Positions 1 through 64,000 of a stretch of 64,000 bases of DNA are shown here, in pieces; position 1 is the first letter of the stretch; each line of letters opens with the position of its first letter. Made by a program: the position numbers and the translations under genes. The stretch is from positions 192,428 through 256,427 of the forward strand of contig VUYV01000327.1 in NCBI GenBank assembly GCA_008711295.1. The letters run 5' to 3'. This stretch comes from Anarhynchus alexandrinus (Eukaryota; Chordata; Aves; Charadriiformes; Charadriidae). The notes beneath the pieces are model-generated. The model was not told the DNA's origin and did not search any database. It was given only the letters and a program-made list of their open reading frames with translations.

Positions 1-319
1 GTTAAGGCACTGGTGACACACCGCAGCGCTAAGCCTCAGGGACGCCTTGTGTTACACAAGGAACTGGGAGGAGGAAGCAAGTGGTTTCCTCTGACATGGG
101 AAGCCCTCTGGCTCCACACACAAATCCTTCACCAGAAAGAGTGAAGAATGGAAAATCAATGATGCTTGAAAGGGTGTTTGGGCTTTTAAGAGATTTAAAA
201 CGTGTCAGTCCCAAGAATATGATCTTACAAAAGAGGTGCTGTAGGAATGCTGTAATACACCCCATGCCCCCTGGCACGCATGACCCAGAAAAAGTGGAAG
301 AGGTATTTTTGTGTTGAGG

Positions 320-690
320 AGACTATTCTTTCACAAATTTGTCCAGCCATCTTTTGAATCCATCTAATGCTTAGTATCAACATGCTCCAGCAACAAGTTC
401 TACCCTTCAATCATTGTGCTTTGTGCCAAAGAATATTCTGCTTTACCTGCCTTAGTGCTTTTGTTGTGAGAAATAGTGACTGCTGCTTATTCACCTTACA
501 TCTTTTCTGATTTAATGGCATGAATTTTGTTTTATCATCATGGTTTACTTCTGACAGACCAGGAGTCAAAATCTATTTATCTTTTACACCTCCCAAAGAC
601 TTTTGGCTACTCCTGAGTCCCCTATCTGTATATTTCTTAGTTTCTGTGTATCCCTTTTGAGTTCAGGAGAACAAAAGTATCACCAGCATG
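320..690 (-). repeat. Ancient degenerate CR1/L3-like 3' end
   Basis: The plus strand resembles the complement of an old CR1 tail: fragments such as gagaaatagtgactgctgct and tattcacctt(a)catctttt follow the pattern of ancient amniote CR1 consensus tails. It is much more diverged than the other CR1 copies here. Confidence 0.35.
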
Positions 691-3600
691 TCGGAGACTT
701 ACTGGCTCATAACAACATTCTTGTGTGAAGGCTAATGAGTGCTAATATTTGTTAGCAATCAAAGACGTCACATTTATTCTCCACCAGCAAAGGCCAAGCA
801 AGGGTGTGGATTTGCCACTCCCTCTGTCTCAGGCTGGTGTTCACGATGCCTGAGAGGCACTGTTCAGATGGGGTATGGTGCTTTTGTCAACCTCCATCTC
901 CCAGACTCACAAACCAGCTCGCTCACCATGAACCGGAGCCAGTCAGCTGGAAGTGCAGAAGACAGGCAATTTGGGGAAAAGGGTGATTTGACCGTCAGCT
1001 TAAACCTCAGGTTAGAACAATATGCTTCCCTCTAGTCCTCCTTGAACTCCTTCCATTAGGCTTTGCTAATATAGCTGTTTGGCTATTAAAGACTTGACAA
1101 AATTTAATCCTTTCCTCCTAGACTTAGTAGGAATCATCAAAGCATACAGCATAACATCTGTGCAGGAACTGAAGACTGACCTTAGAGGTAGAAGTAGAAG
1201 CTACAGTTGAGGCAACTGAAAAATTCCTGAAATTTAGTGGAATGAAAGAACTGGAAAAGGATCAATCAAACATTTGTTGTTCGTTTTTCATGAAGGCAAA
1301 ATTGAGTTCCTGAAAAAAAATGAGGCACGCAAGGTCAAGTCTTGTGGCTTGTTTGCATGAACGGCAATCAGGGGTACTACAAAAGTCTAACGGTCTGGTT
1401 GGAGTGAGCAAGTCAGGGATCAGACAGTGCTGCAGAAGTGGGACTGTTGCTGCACTCCTACAAAGCACAGGACTGCAGAAAATTTTTTTGCAGAATAGAG
1501 AAAAAAAAAGTAGAGAGACTGCTGTATCAATTGTAAGACAGCTGAGAATGCAGATTAAGACAAACAAAGATTTGTGGGGAGGGAGGACTTCTTGCTTCCA
1601 GTCCCAAATGTCTTCAAATAACATTTGTCAGTGGAGTTGGCAGGAATAGCAGAGGGAGAGCAGCAAAGGTAATTTCCAGAAAATATTTGCAGAGTGCACA
1701 AGTTTTCTAGGAGAACTATTGAAGATCGCAACACGTATGGAAGCAAACACAGATCAAAGTTGTGTCCTGTCTTTGGGAAGGGCTCAATAGTTAGAAGAAG
1801 CAAAGTCACCCTGGAGAAGTCTAAACACAAGGCCAAAATGTGACTGAAGATAAAAAAACATGTACATTCTCCATAGTAGGAGGATTGTAGCAGCTTTCAG
1901 CAATGACAAGATGAAATCAGCAATACAGAAGAGAATTTTTTGGTGGGCATTACTCATGAGACAGCCAGTGGCAGAATCTCAGTGAATTGTGAAGACGGTG
2001 GAACAAGCAGATGGGCCCAGTGCTCAAGTCACACGCTAGAGCTCCAGGACAGAACGTGGTTGTGTTGACTACAAGAAGGGACAGCTCAGATGATGCCACT
2101 CTAAGAACATGTCATTTGGCTTAACTGATTGATATAAAGAACTATTGGTCCTATAGCTGAAAGCATGTCAAACACCAGTCCACAAGAGATTGTGGTGTAA
2201 AACGAGGGGAACACAGCAATGAAGATAACTTTTAGGATGCCTTTAATGGCATTGGATAACTACCAGCAGAATATAAAAATGAAGTTGGTACTACATTAGT
2301 TGCTCATATAACTTTGAAGGAGGAAATGCTGAATCCTGCATGTGAAGAACTAGCAAGTATGTAACATTTCTGAAGATGGAAAAGACCTGCATTAAATCAG
2401 CCTCAAGTTAGACACACAGGAAGATGAAATGCACTAAAAAAGTAGACTCCACTAAAACAAACCAGACAACACTGATACTTCCAGACACTCTGGATTCATA
2501 CATCCAAGGCAGCCACAGATTTATTATATCATCAGAGGATACAACTGTTGATGTTGCAGCGGAGTTCAAGCCCTGACTCCAGGTTCCAGCTTGGAAAATA
2601 CAACAAGTTTTCTCGACTGCTCAAACCCACCAAGAGTTTTTCTCTACAGGCCCCGGCTGATCTGCAGCCTGTGTGATGACTACTGGAAAAGAACCTTTCC
2701 TTTAACACCAATTCAAAGAACAGCTTCAAGGGAAAGACATTATTAGTACAGCCAGCACCCAACACTGATAAAATATCTTCTCTCCTTAAGTTCATGGCAT
2801 GCCAAACCAGGAGGCAACTCTGCGCTGCAGAGCGTGTAGGCAGTCTGAAGACTGCAGGATCCTGCTGTTGTAGCTGGCCAAGAGTCCCTTTACAGCAGAC
2901 CTTCCAAGCCAGAGCTACGCGACGATGTAGCGCCGCTTTCTCCCCCGCCTTGCACATGGTTGTACTATTTTATACGCTTCCCTGCACATGGTTCTCTTCT
3001 CACTAACACTAGTGCATACCGGTCCAACGACGCTAACAAGATGACTCTGCTATATAATGACTGCCATGGACTTGGGGGATAATACTCTACATTTGAATTA
3101 CAATACTAAATTAATACTGCATAACTGGTAAGCCTGTGAGAGCCACATTTACCCAGACCACATGGAAGCCCTGTGTGTGGATTGCTGCCATCGAAAGCTA
3201 CTGCTTGGTAGCGAGGATACCACGAAGAGGAGAAGCTGGACTGTAGCAAGCAGCTCCTCAGCTGCTGAAAACCACCAATCTCCATTAAGTTTATGAAAGG
3301 CAGTTCTGAGATTTTACTGGGGAGGGGGGAAGGTAATTCAGGGAGGGGGGGTGCAGTCCATAGCGCCCTGTTTCTGTGTCCCCACAGCTGGCGAGGGCAA
3401 CTGATTCCTCATGGCAGTGCTGTGTCTTACAAGTTTGTTTTTCCTTTTGCCTGGCACACCCCTGTGCTGTGTATTCCAGGTAAAGGGCTTGTGGCAACAG
3501 CTGAAGATGACCCACTAAGTATATTTCAGCCTTTTACTATTCTCCACTCTGGCCCATGATGCTCTGCGTGATTTGACCTTATCACTGGCCAACCAACAGT

Positions 3601-5090
3601 ATTTTCAACCTAGGATCCTGCTCAGCTCTCCCACCGACCGCTGTCACCAGACACGGGTGACCCTCAGCAGCAAATGGCAGTGGGAAACAGAGGAGGAGGA
3701 GGGTAAGCCTGGGAGGTAGCTTGAAAGGTGGAGGGGAAATGTGAAAATTGCAACAAGCTGCCTGCAAATCTCATTGTGATAATTTTTGTTAAGTACTCAC
3801 ACATGCACACATGCACATGCACAACAGTATTTCACAGTGTCAGTGTTAGCAAGTGCCTTTTCCCTTGTTACGCGTTCTCCCCGTGAAGTTGAATTTCGCC
3901 ATTAAGACTCATATTTCATAGCAGTACATTTGATACCCATGAAATAAATATGTTAAAGTCACTTCAGTGACTCTGCCCTCCACTGGAGCACGCTCCAGCG
4001 GCATTTACAACCAAAGTACTTTACAGGAACTTGGTTCCTCGTGCTCCCAGGAGAGCCTGAGGGATGCAGAAAATCGCAGTGTTTTACGGGTTATTTCTAT
4101 TTTAGGTCCAGTCTTCCATTAGTCTTACACAGCCAAATACAGACAGATGTCACAGCGATGCCTGGTATAAACAGATGGGAATGTGTTACTTCTCGTACCA
4201 ATGCCATGTGATTTTTGGTCAGAAGAAGAGACAAGGATGTGCTTTCTCTGTCCTGCAGACAGCTGCCACGGCTTTGGCGAGTTGTGGCACTGAGCTCGGT
4301 ATGGTCCCATCCTTCACAGTGGGTTGGGTCTGGTAGGTAGATGTGTATAATGCTAGCCAGCAAGGAGATTCAGTGCATTAAGACAAAATGTCTCCAAATG
4401 AAGAAGACCTGAAGTGCCCTTCCAAGCCCTGCCTAATAATGACTGGCTCTGAAGGGATGCTGCCTGTCGACTGCTCCTCCTTAGTGTCTCCAGGAATGTG
4501 AGGGACAGCAAAGAACAGTCAAGAATTGTCTGGGAAAGACAACTGAAGGGCATCATGTGCCACTTCCACACGGCTGCCCCACAGGAATTTGCTGGTGAAT
4601 TTTCTAGAGAGACAGCTCTCCTTGCAAAGCTCCCTTGTACGTAAAGTAGCTGGTTGGCTGCGGCTAGACAGCTTGGCACAGCACCGTGCTTCCCTCACCC
4701 CGCACTGCCACCAAACAGCTTCAGACATGCCTTTGGGAAAGACCGACAACTGTTCCTTGTTAAAATACAGCAGCTACAACGTGAGACGGAGACACACCAT
4801 GGGAGCAGTTCTCACTACTGCTCCGCACTTCTACAGGACAGAGTTCACGGAGAAGCTTCGTTTCCCTGTGTGCCCTGTGCAAGCACTTCACGGGCTTTAG
4901 TTGACACCATCGATTTCTGCACGCTGCTCTTTAAAAGTTGAGTCCATTTCCAGGAGCAGTGCTTTTTAAACGCAAGGGCATTAAAAGCATCCCATCGCTA
5001 GATACGCAGGTTACAACAGGCTGGATATGGGACAGAAAGCTGATTACGTCCAGGCAGCACCTGTGTGCAACAAGCCTATAGTCCACTCAC

Positions 5091-5108
5091 CCCCTCTCTC
5101 TCTCTCTA
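5091..5108. repeat. Short CT microsatellite
   Basis: A run of about eight CT dinucleotides in the intergenic flank, probably of no function. Confidence 0.7.
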
Positions 5109-7075
5109 CATCATATTCTGCCATTTGAAAGTGATGCAGGGCGATGGCATCACTGTCAGAGGGGATGCACTGGGGACAACGAGTGCAGAATATGTCCCTG
5201 TTTACGCAGCACACACCTGCTACTGATGTTCACACAACTACAGATGATGCACTTTCGGGTGCGAGAGCAGGGAAGTACTGTATGCAAATGAAAATACAAT
5301 CCTGCATTAGCGATTTCAGATGAATAGGGGCTGGAGGGAAAATTCCTCCAGTTAAGGCCCCTGCTGCTGAAGCTGTGCACCAAACATTGGGACAGTGCAA
5401 GAGTGAAGCAGAGAAGTAACTCTCACTTGTAGGGAACAGTCTGCTGCCACTCCTAAGCGCTTCATTGCTGGATCTGGCCTACAAATGGAAAATGCTAGGT
5501 ATTTTATAAATGGCCTCGTATTTTACAAGCAGTCTAGGGAGATGATGTCTGGCCACAGAGGTCTAGACAGCTCGCGAGTTTTACCCACAGCAGACACGCT
5601 TCCTCTTGGACTCAGCTCCTGCAACATACAGCACACCAGGTCCCCACGAACACGCCTTCGACACCGCGTGCTGCTGAAAACGAGTGGAGGACCCTACGAA
5701 TTACATGGCAACGTCAGACAAGGGCGTGTAAACACAAGTTGTGCTAGCCATGGCCAGGAGATGTGTGGAAATATGCCACACGTGGCCAGAGGTGGGTGGT
5801 GGTGGGCATGTTTAAAAGGTGGTGCTGAAGATGGAGAACAAGCCCAATTCTCATTTGTACCCCCCTGCACTTGGTTGGTGGTATTTACACGTACCAAAGA
5901 CCTGGTCAGTAACTAAAGTATTTATTTCAGTTATTTATAAATCCACTGATCGACCATTCAACTTCAACCACAGCATTTTGCCTCCGGAGACCCGGGCTAC
6001 CGGATCAGAGTTTTTGCCTTTGCTGTCCCAGGCTCTCCTCGAGGCGACCGGCTGAGACTGAAGCTGGCTCAGAGCCCCCGCGTGTCGTCTAACGAAGGGA
6101 CTGGGTCCCCGAAGTGCGCAGAGCACATCCGCAGAGTTTGGTCACCGCAGTGAACCATCCACAACCTGGCAGCTAACACAATTCGGACTCCGAGAAACCA
6201 CGTGCCGCAAGCTCCTCTTAGAGGACCAGGCTTACGCTGCCTTTCTGTGGTACATGCACCAATCTGACACCTTCCTAAGCAGTCAGACATTTCCAAAGGG
6301 CTCTGACAGCCAGCTGTGGAGTCATCATTCCCCCCCACAACCCATCTGCCCCACCGTCTTTCCCTCCCCCCTGCCACCCTCCCCTCCTCGGCAAACCCTC
6401 TGTGATGCTGCTCACCCTCGCACCAGCAACCCTGAATTGAGCAGGTGGTCCTTTCATCTTGGCGAACAACTGGAAACCCAACAGGTAGGAACATCTGTCA
6501 GGCCGTGACAAATTGCAAAATAACAACCAACCAAACGGGAGGAAATGTGCATATAAAAAAATTTTTCTCCTGGCACATTGTCAATAAGCTGCAATTTTTC
6601 CTTCCACAGGGAAGGGATTTAAGTTCTTGAATGATATGATGCTTGGAGATGTCGTTTCTTTTTCATTAAAAAAAAAACCCCGACCAACCAAAAATTTCCA
6701 ACCCCAAACGCACAAACTGGTGTTAACAAAACAAGGTAAAAGGACAAATCTCCCAACAATGACAACCGAAAAATAAAGGTACACGTCAGCATTTGTAATC
6801 AAAAACTACTACATACTGTACTTGGGAAGTCTTCTGGGAAAAGATCATTGGCATCTAGTGTGGACATCACTAAAAGTCTTGTGCATATGATATGTATGAG
6901 ACAATGATGCCATTGGAGGGTGGATGGACGGACCCTTAGGAAACTGTCACTCACAAAACTGTTCCATGACAAGAGAAAATAAGAGATGTAAAAAGGATTG
7001 GTTTTCCCCATCCCCACCCCCCCAAGCGTTACAGATTCCTTCTCATTTGTCGGAAACAGCCTCTTCTAGTCTCAG

Positions 7076-7085
7076 TTTATTTATT
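7076..7085 (-). terminator. Candidate polyadenylation signal, overlapping AATAAATAAA
   Basis: The plus strand reads tttatttatt, so the EPHB2 transcript would carry two overlapping AATAAA hexamers about 610 nt after the stop codon. A G-rich stretch lies about 60 nt downstream. Confidence 0.5.
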
Positions 7086-7437
7086 TTTTTTAAAAAAAAA
7101 GTCTTCAGTTTTTGAAGAAGTCCATCAATTTCTGAGATGCACTTGGTTCCACAGCACCAAAGAGCTTCAGCTCTCTCTCCCCCTTGATTTGCTAACAGGG
7201 GCTTTCAGGAAGGACTGCTGGCTGCAGGACGTTCCCAGAGCCGCCATCCCACGTGAGAAAGAGAAGTGCTTCCTGTGACCTTTCTTTGCATTCATCTTCT
7301 TGAAAAAGTCTCATTCTCCAGAGGTGTCTGGGCCCATCTGCAGCATCCTTGTGCAAGAGGAAGTAGATTAAGCTGCTCTTTTCTCTTCCTTTGGAGACTC
7401 CCATTGGTCTTGGAGCCCTTTTCAAGAATGCAATTGC

Positions 7438-7443
7438 TTTATT
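7438..7443 (-). terminator. Candidate proximal polyadenylation signal AATAAA
   Basis: AATAAA on the minus strand within the 3' UTR, about 255 nt after the stop. A further copy lies at 7474-7469. They sit in an AT-rich stretch, so they may be fortuitous; use would give a short 3' UTR form. Confidence 0.3.
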
Positions 7444-7697
7444 ATTATTTAAAAATATTTCATAGTTGTTTATTTTAAAATAGTTGTCTTTTTTGTTCCC
7501 TTTTTCCATTGCTTAAATTCTAGAAGCTCTTGGCGACTTCTCATTATTGATGACAGGGCATTTCTTCCTGTTGCCATGATCCTCAGAGCAGCTGCCGGTC
7601 TCTGGTCCATGCAGAACACTCAAGACCTAGAGCTCGGACATACAGGGGCAAAGGGGAGCAGGGCCTCAAGGAAGAGGAGTAGGAGGACACGTAGCTA

Positions 7698-60794
<53,097 letters not shown>

Positions 60795-62440
60795 CTGGAA
60801 GAGAACCAAGAGCAGCGGTAAGTGGCGAGGATGGGGGCTGGAGGGGATGCCCGGAGCCCGGCAGCGCTGCCAAAAACCACCCTTCAGGGCTTTGCGGTAT
60901 CTGAAGCCAAAACCTGACAATTTGAAGTAAACAAAGTGGAGAAGGAGCAGCTGGTTGGAAGGCTCCGAGGAGGCAGGCGCTGCCGCTCACGCCGCCGGTA
61001 GAGATGGGGTCCCCATGCAGACGTCCCTCTCCCCAGGTCCCCAACCACGAGTGCAGAACGGCGTCCGCTCAGGGAGTCTTACAACTGCAAAGGCGAATTT
61101 TAGCCACTGTCGTGTCAGAAGCGGCTGTGCCAACTCAGACCTAAGGTCCACGGTCACCAGAATCCTCCCCGCAAACGGCAGCCGCCCAAGGAGCAGGGCA
61201 CGAGCCAGGCAGAAGCATTGCCCCCGGCACCTTCCCACCCTCCAACAATTTATAGCTCAGGGAGTTTGGAAGAGGCGGGCTCTTTGCGCTTAACATCCCC
61301 CGTGGGATGTTTCTTCCACTAAGTTACCCAGCCATTCTTTTATTCCGTGCAAATGTTTTGCACCCCTTTTATCCTGCAGCACAGAGCCCCGCGGTGTAAT
61401 TGCGTGCTGCAGGAAGGAACTGCCGTCCTCTGCCTTGAAACCGCCAGCTGCCACGTCGTCCGAGGCAATCTCACACTTGCATTGGCGATGGACACTCAAT
61501 CGCCACCCTCCTTCTCCATGACCCCCTCGCACAAAGCTCTGTCATGCCCCAAGCAAGTTGCGTAACAGCATTCATTATTTTACTCTCTACTCTTTTCCCA
61601 TAATCAGCAATGTCCACATTACTTTTTAACCACCAACGTACCAACGGGACTACCTATCACAGCCCCAAGGTAGCATTCCTGAGACATCGGGCCAACTCAC
61701 AGCCTCTCTCTGTGTGAAGTTGGGGTTGTTTTCTCCCATTTGCATCACCTCACGTCTATTGAGTTCCAATTGCCTTCTCATTCCCTGCTCATGCCATCTC
61801 ATAGGGTCCTTTCCCAACTCTCCACCGCCAGGTTTTGTCTTCCCTACGCAGTACCGTTAACAACTTGTCACTTCTGCCCCAACCAGCAGCAGCTTGCTGG
61901 GGTCTACCTCCACCGGGGCTCAGACCTCTAAGCCACTCGCAGATGAAGAAGATGCTCCACTAGCAACAGCCACTCAAAACCAATGCGTGTTCAGCCAGGA
62001 ACCGCGGGCGAGGGTGGCACGGGGAGGGGGGTGCACGGTGCCTACAGCAGATGGGTGGTGAAGGCTGGACCACAGTGTGAAATAAAGCATTAACAGATAC
62101 AGCACGGGTGGCTAAAAATATCACTGCAGAGCTTTAAACACCAGAAAGTCCTTTCCAAGTCAGGGGATCACCAACGCCGAAGCAAAAGCTCGTCTATAAG
62201 CATTTAACGGCACGGCTCGCCGTGATTACTCTCGGTTGCGACTTTGCGCCGCTGCTAATTCCTCGCGCAGCGCGAAGAGCCTGGGGGGTGGCAGGTGGTT
62301 TCTGCCCTGAAACGAGTTAAACAAACTTCGACTTCAGTTGGCTGCCAAGGCTTTCAGGAATGAGGCGGATCAGAAAAACAGCCTGGGAAAAACATACGCT
62401 CGGGGTTGCTGTAAGCAAGAGCTATTACCGAGAAGTATTT

Positions 62441-62496
62441 CTTTTTTTCTTTTTTTTTTTTAAAAAAAAAAAAAGCACTTTTTTTTTTTTTTTTTN
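62441..62496. repeat. Poly(T)/poly(A)/poly(T) tract with unresolved base
   Basis: Successive homopolymer runs ending in an N at 62496. Sequence quality here is likely low. Confidence 0.85.
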
Positions 62497-63027
62497 CAGT
62501 TTTCATCTCCCTTCCTTCAAAATTATCCTGAGTTTCCAATGGGAAAGGCTCTGTAGGAAAATACCATCAGCCTTTCTGCTTGCAAAGTCCCTCCTGCCTC
62601 CTGCAGTCAAAGGATCTGTTGAAAAACTGGCTTCTTCTCATGTTCCTGGCTCTTTCCACCCTTGCTGTCCCCTATCCCCCACGTGTTTGACTCCATTTCT
62701 GACCCTATTTCCAGCACGTCCCTGGGTACAAACCCCCCTCAGAGGGTGTTAAGCTGTTGGGAGAGGTGATGGCTGTGTAGTTCTCCATTACAGAGAAGTG
62801 ATGGTGCTCTGGAGCTGAAACGATAACAGGGTCCCCGTACTAATACCAATTTTTGAAACACAATAAGACCAACACACAGAATTGCTTTAGTCTGACATCC
62901 AGGGTGAAATATAGGGTCATTTGCTCAAAGACGTTTTAAGACATGGGCCTCTTTCACCTTCCCAAGGCTTATTTTAAAAATAACAACTTGCCTGTAAGGC
63001 TTCTTCTGCATCAAGACAGAGATACAT

Positions 63028-63051
63028 CAAAAAAATAAAAAAATAAAAAAA
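63028..63051. repeat. (A6-7T) low-complexity run
   Basis: Three to four units of aaaaaaat/aaaataaa. No function proposed. Confidence 0.7.
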
Positions 63052-63801
63052 TGCCTGTGCTGCTGAGATTTAGCGGCTGGCACCACGAGACAAAAAACAT
63101 TCCCCAGGTTTGGCCTGGCCCAGGCTGATGGCTGCAATTAATACTTCCGCGCGAGCTGCTGTTAGGGCAGGGCAAGAACTGGGGGCTGAACGGCTGTTCA
63201 CCGAAACCACCAAACTCTTTGCATGCGCCATCAAAACGCGCCAGAAGTTTTGGCGACTTTCTGCCTCCCCAGGAGGCCCCGCACACCGACATGGGATAAA
63301 ATAATCCTGGAAAATCTGAACTTCTCCAAAGATAAATGTTCTGAAATCATGCTGAAAGACAGGAAAATCACTGAAATTTGATGCAGAGTCCTTTTTTTTT
63401 TTTTTTCTTCTAGTAATGACAACCTCCAGAAGCAAAATAAACGAACATAGTGTTCAAAACTGTTTTGTTCCCTCCAGGTCTTCCTCTGGGTGAGAAAACA
63501 GCTTTTCATCTGGAAGCCACCCAATTTCTTGTTTCCAGAGTAAACAGCAAATCAAAACTGAAATCTTCACACAGGGGCTCAACCCCCTCCTGTTCGACCA
63601 GCGTGGATGTTGTCACCACTCGCGAGAAGACATGAGGACACCCCAGTTTTCTGCCCCAGGTGGTGACAGCAGCTTTGGGACATGCTGCTTCCCCTTAGGC
63701 TTGCCATGAGGGCAGGGGCAGAGCATCCCTAGAAACTCCTGCTCGGAAAGAGGGAATTGAAACAGTGAAAGCACAGAAATTTCTACTTTATCGGAGTGTA
63801 C

Positions 63802-64000
63802 TTCATAGAATCATAGAATGGTTTAGGTTGGAAAGGACCTTGAAGATCATTGAGTGCCATAGGCAGGGACACCTCCCACCAGACCAGGCTGCCCAAGGCC
63901 ACGTCCAGCCTGGCCTTGAACACCTCCAGGGATGGGGCCTCAACACCCTCTCTGGGCAACCTGTGCCAGTGCCTCACCACCCTCACAGTGAAAAACTTCT
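63802..64000 (-). mobile_element. CR1 LINE 3' fragment, cut by window edge
   Basis: Tail catagaatcatagaatggtt at 63805, followed by the complement of the CR1 3' region. Compared with the 48.5-kb copy, about 17-18 bases are missing between gatcattgag and tgccataggcag. Same orientation as EPHB2. Confidence 0.95.

Larger units (their letters stand above)
1..7049. other. Intergenic flank downstream of EPHB2
   Basis: No open frame here matches a protein I recognise; the longest are about 140 codons and look random. It contains a worn CR1-like 3' end (about 320-690), a short CT run near 5091-5108, a pyrimidine-rich stretch near 6331-6400 and an A-run near 6668. The stretch 1100-2500 is AT-rich and anonymous and could be an old repeat I cannot name. 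A neighbouring gene must lie further left. Confidence 0.6.
7050..7697 (-). other. EPHB2: EPHB2 3' UTR (proximal end estimated)
   Basis: Minus-strand sequence following the stop codon. It is AT-rich with several AATAAA hexamers on the minus strand, the last being a tandem pair at 7085-7076. A G-rich tract immediately downstream (complement of the C-run near 7010-7023) would suit a downstream processing element. The true cleavage site is not determined; longer forms reaching into the left flank are possible. Confidence 0.5.
60795..64000 (-). other. EPHB2: EPHB2 intron 3 (partial, runs off right edge)
   Basis: Sequence upstream of exon 4. No ephrin-binding-domain exon is found, so exon 3 lies further right. 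It contains poly-T/poly-A runs with one N (62441-62496), an AT low-complexity run (63028-63051), a CpG-bearing unique block near 62210-62290 and the edge-truncated CR1 at 63802. Confidence 0.9.

Noticed and set aside
1100..2500. Possible ancient retroelement or DNA transposon in the intergenic flank
   Set aside because: AT-rich anonymous sequence; I could find no terminal repeats, coding motif or known consensus to support naming it.

Overview
The window is avian nuclear DNA. It contains one recognisable protein-coding gene and many CR1 LINE retrotransposon fragments, which are the typical bird interspersed repeat. The gene is EPHB2, the Eph-family receptor tyrosine kinase called Cek5 in chicken. 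It lies on the minus strand with thirteen coding exons between about 60.8 kb and 7.7 kb. All have consensus splice sites, compatible phases and an intact reading frame. Most exon lengths (156, 336, 125, 163, 109, 65/68, 123, 248, 216, 150, 194, 156 and a 109-nt coding terminal part) agree with my recollection of the vertebrate EPHB exon pattern, so I number them exons 4 to 16. Exons 1-3 (5' UTR, signal peptide, ephrin-binding domain) must lie beyond the right edge, because intron 3 runs off the window.

Layout from right to left, in transcription order: start of the visible gene in intron 3 (60.8-64.0 kb); exon 4 (Cys-rich/EGF-like) and exon 5 (first fibronectin III) near 60 kb; a very large intron 5 (about 24.9 kb) with most of the CR1 copies and several AT-rich blocks that could be regulatory; exon 6 at 34.8 kb; intron 6 (7.6 kb); exons 7-9 (end of the second fibronectin III, transmembrane helix, juxtamembrane) at 27.1-25.9 kb; exons 10-13 (kinase domain) at 22.9-18.2 kb; exon 14 (kinase C-lobe) at 13.4 kb; exon 15 (SAM) at 12.5 kb; exon 16 (SAM end, C-terminal PDZ ligand, stop, 3' UTR) at 7.8 kb. 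The left 7 kb is intergenic sequence downstream of the gene, and I recognise no second gene there.

The main points are: (i) two alternative-splicing signals around exon 9, namely a cryptic donor exactly 48 nt downstream that would insert 16 juxtamembrane residues in frame, and a tandem CAG/AAG acceptor that adds or removes one Arg; (ii) a CR1 copy bounded exactly by two 102-bp direct repeats, far longer than expected for LINE target-site duplications; (iii) a perfect 27-bp inverted repeat forming a long potential intronic hairpin; and (iv) single-N positions flanked by duplicated sequence that may be assembly joins or unresolved tandem repeats. I found no convincing new biological system. The window is a conventional receptor gene with some unusual local structure.
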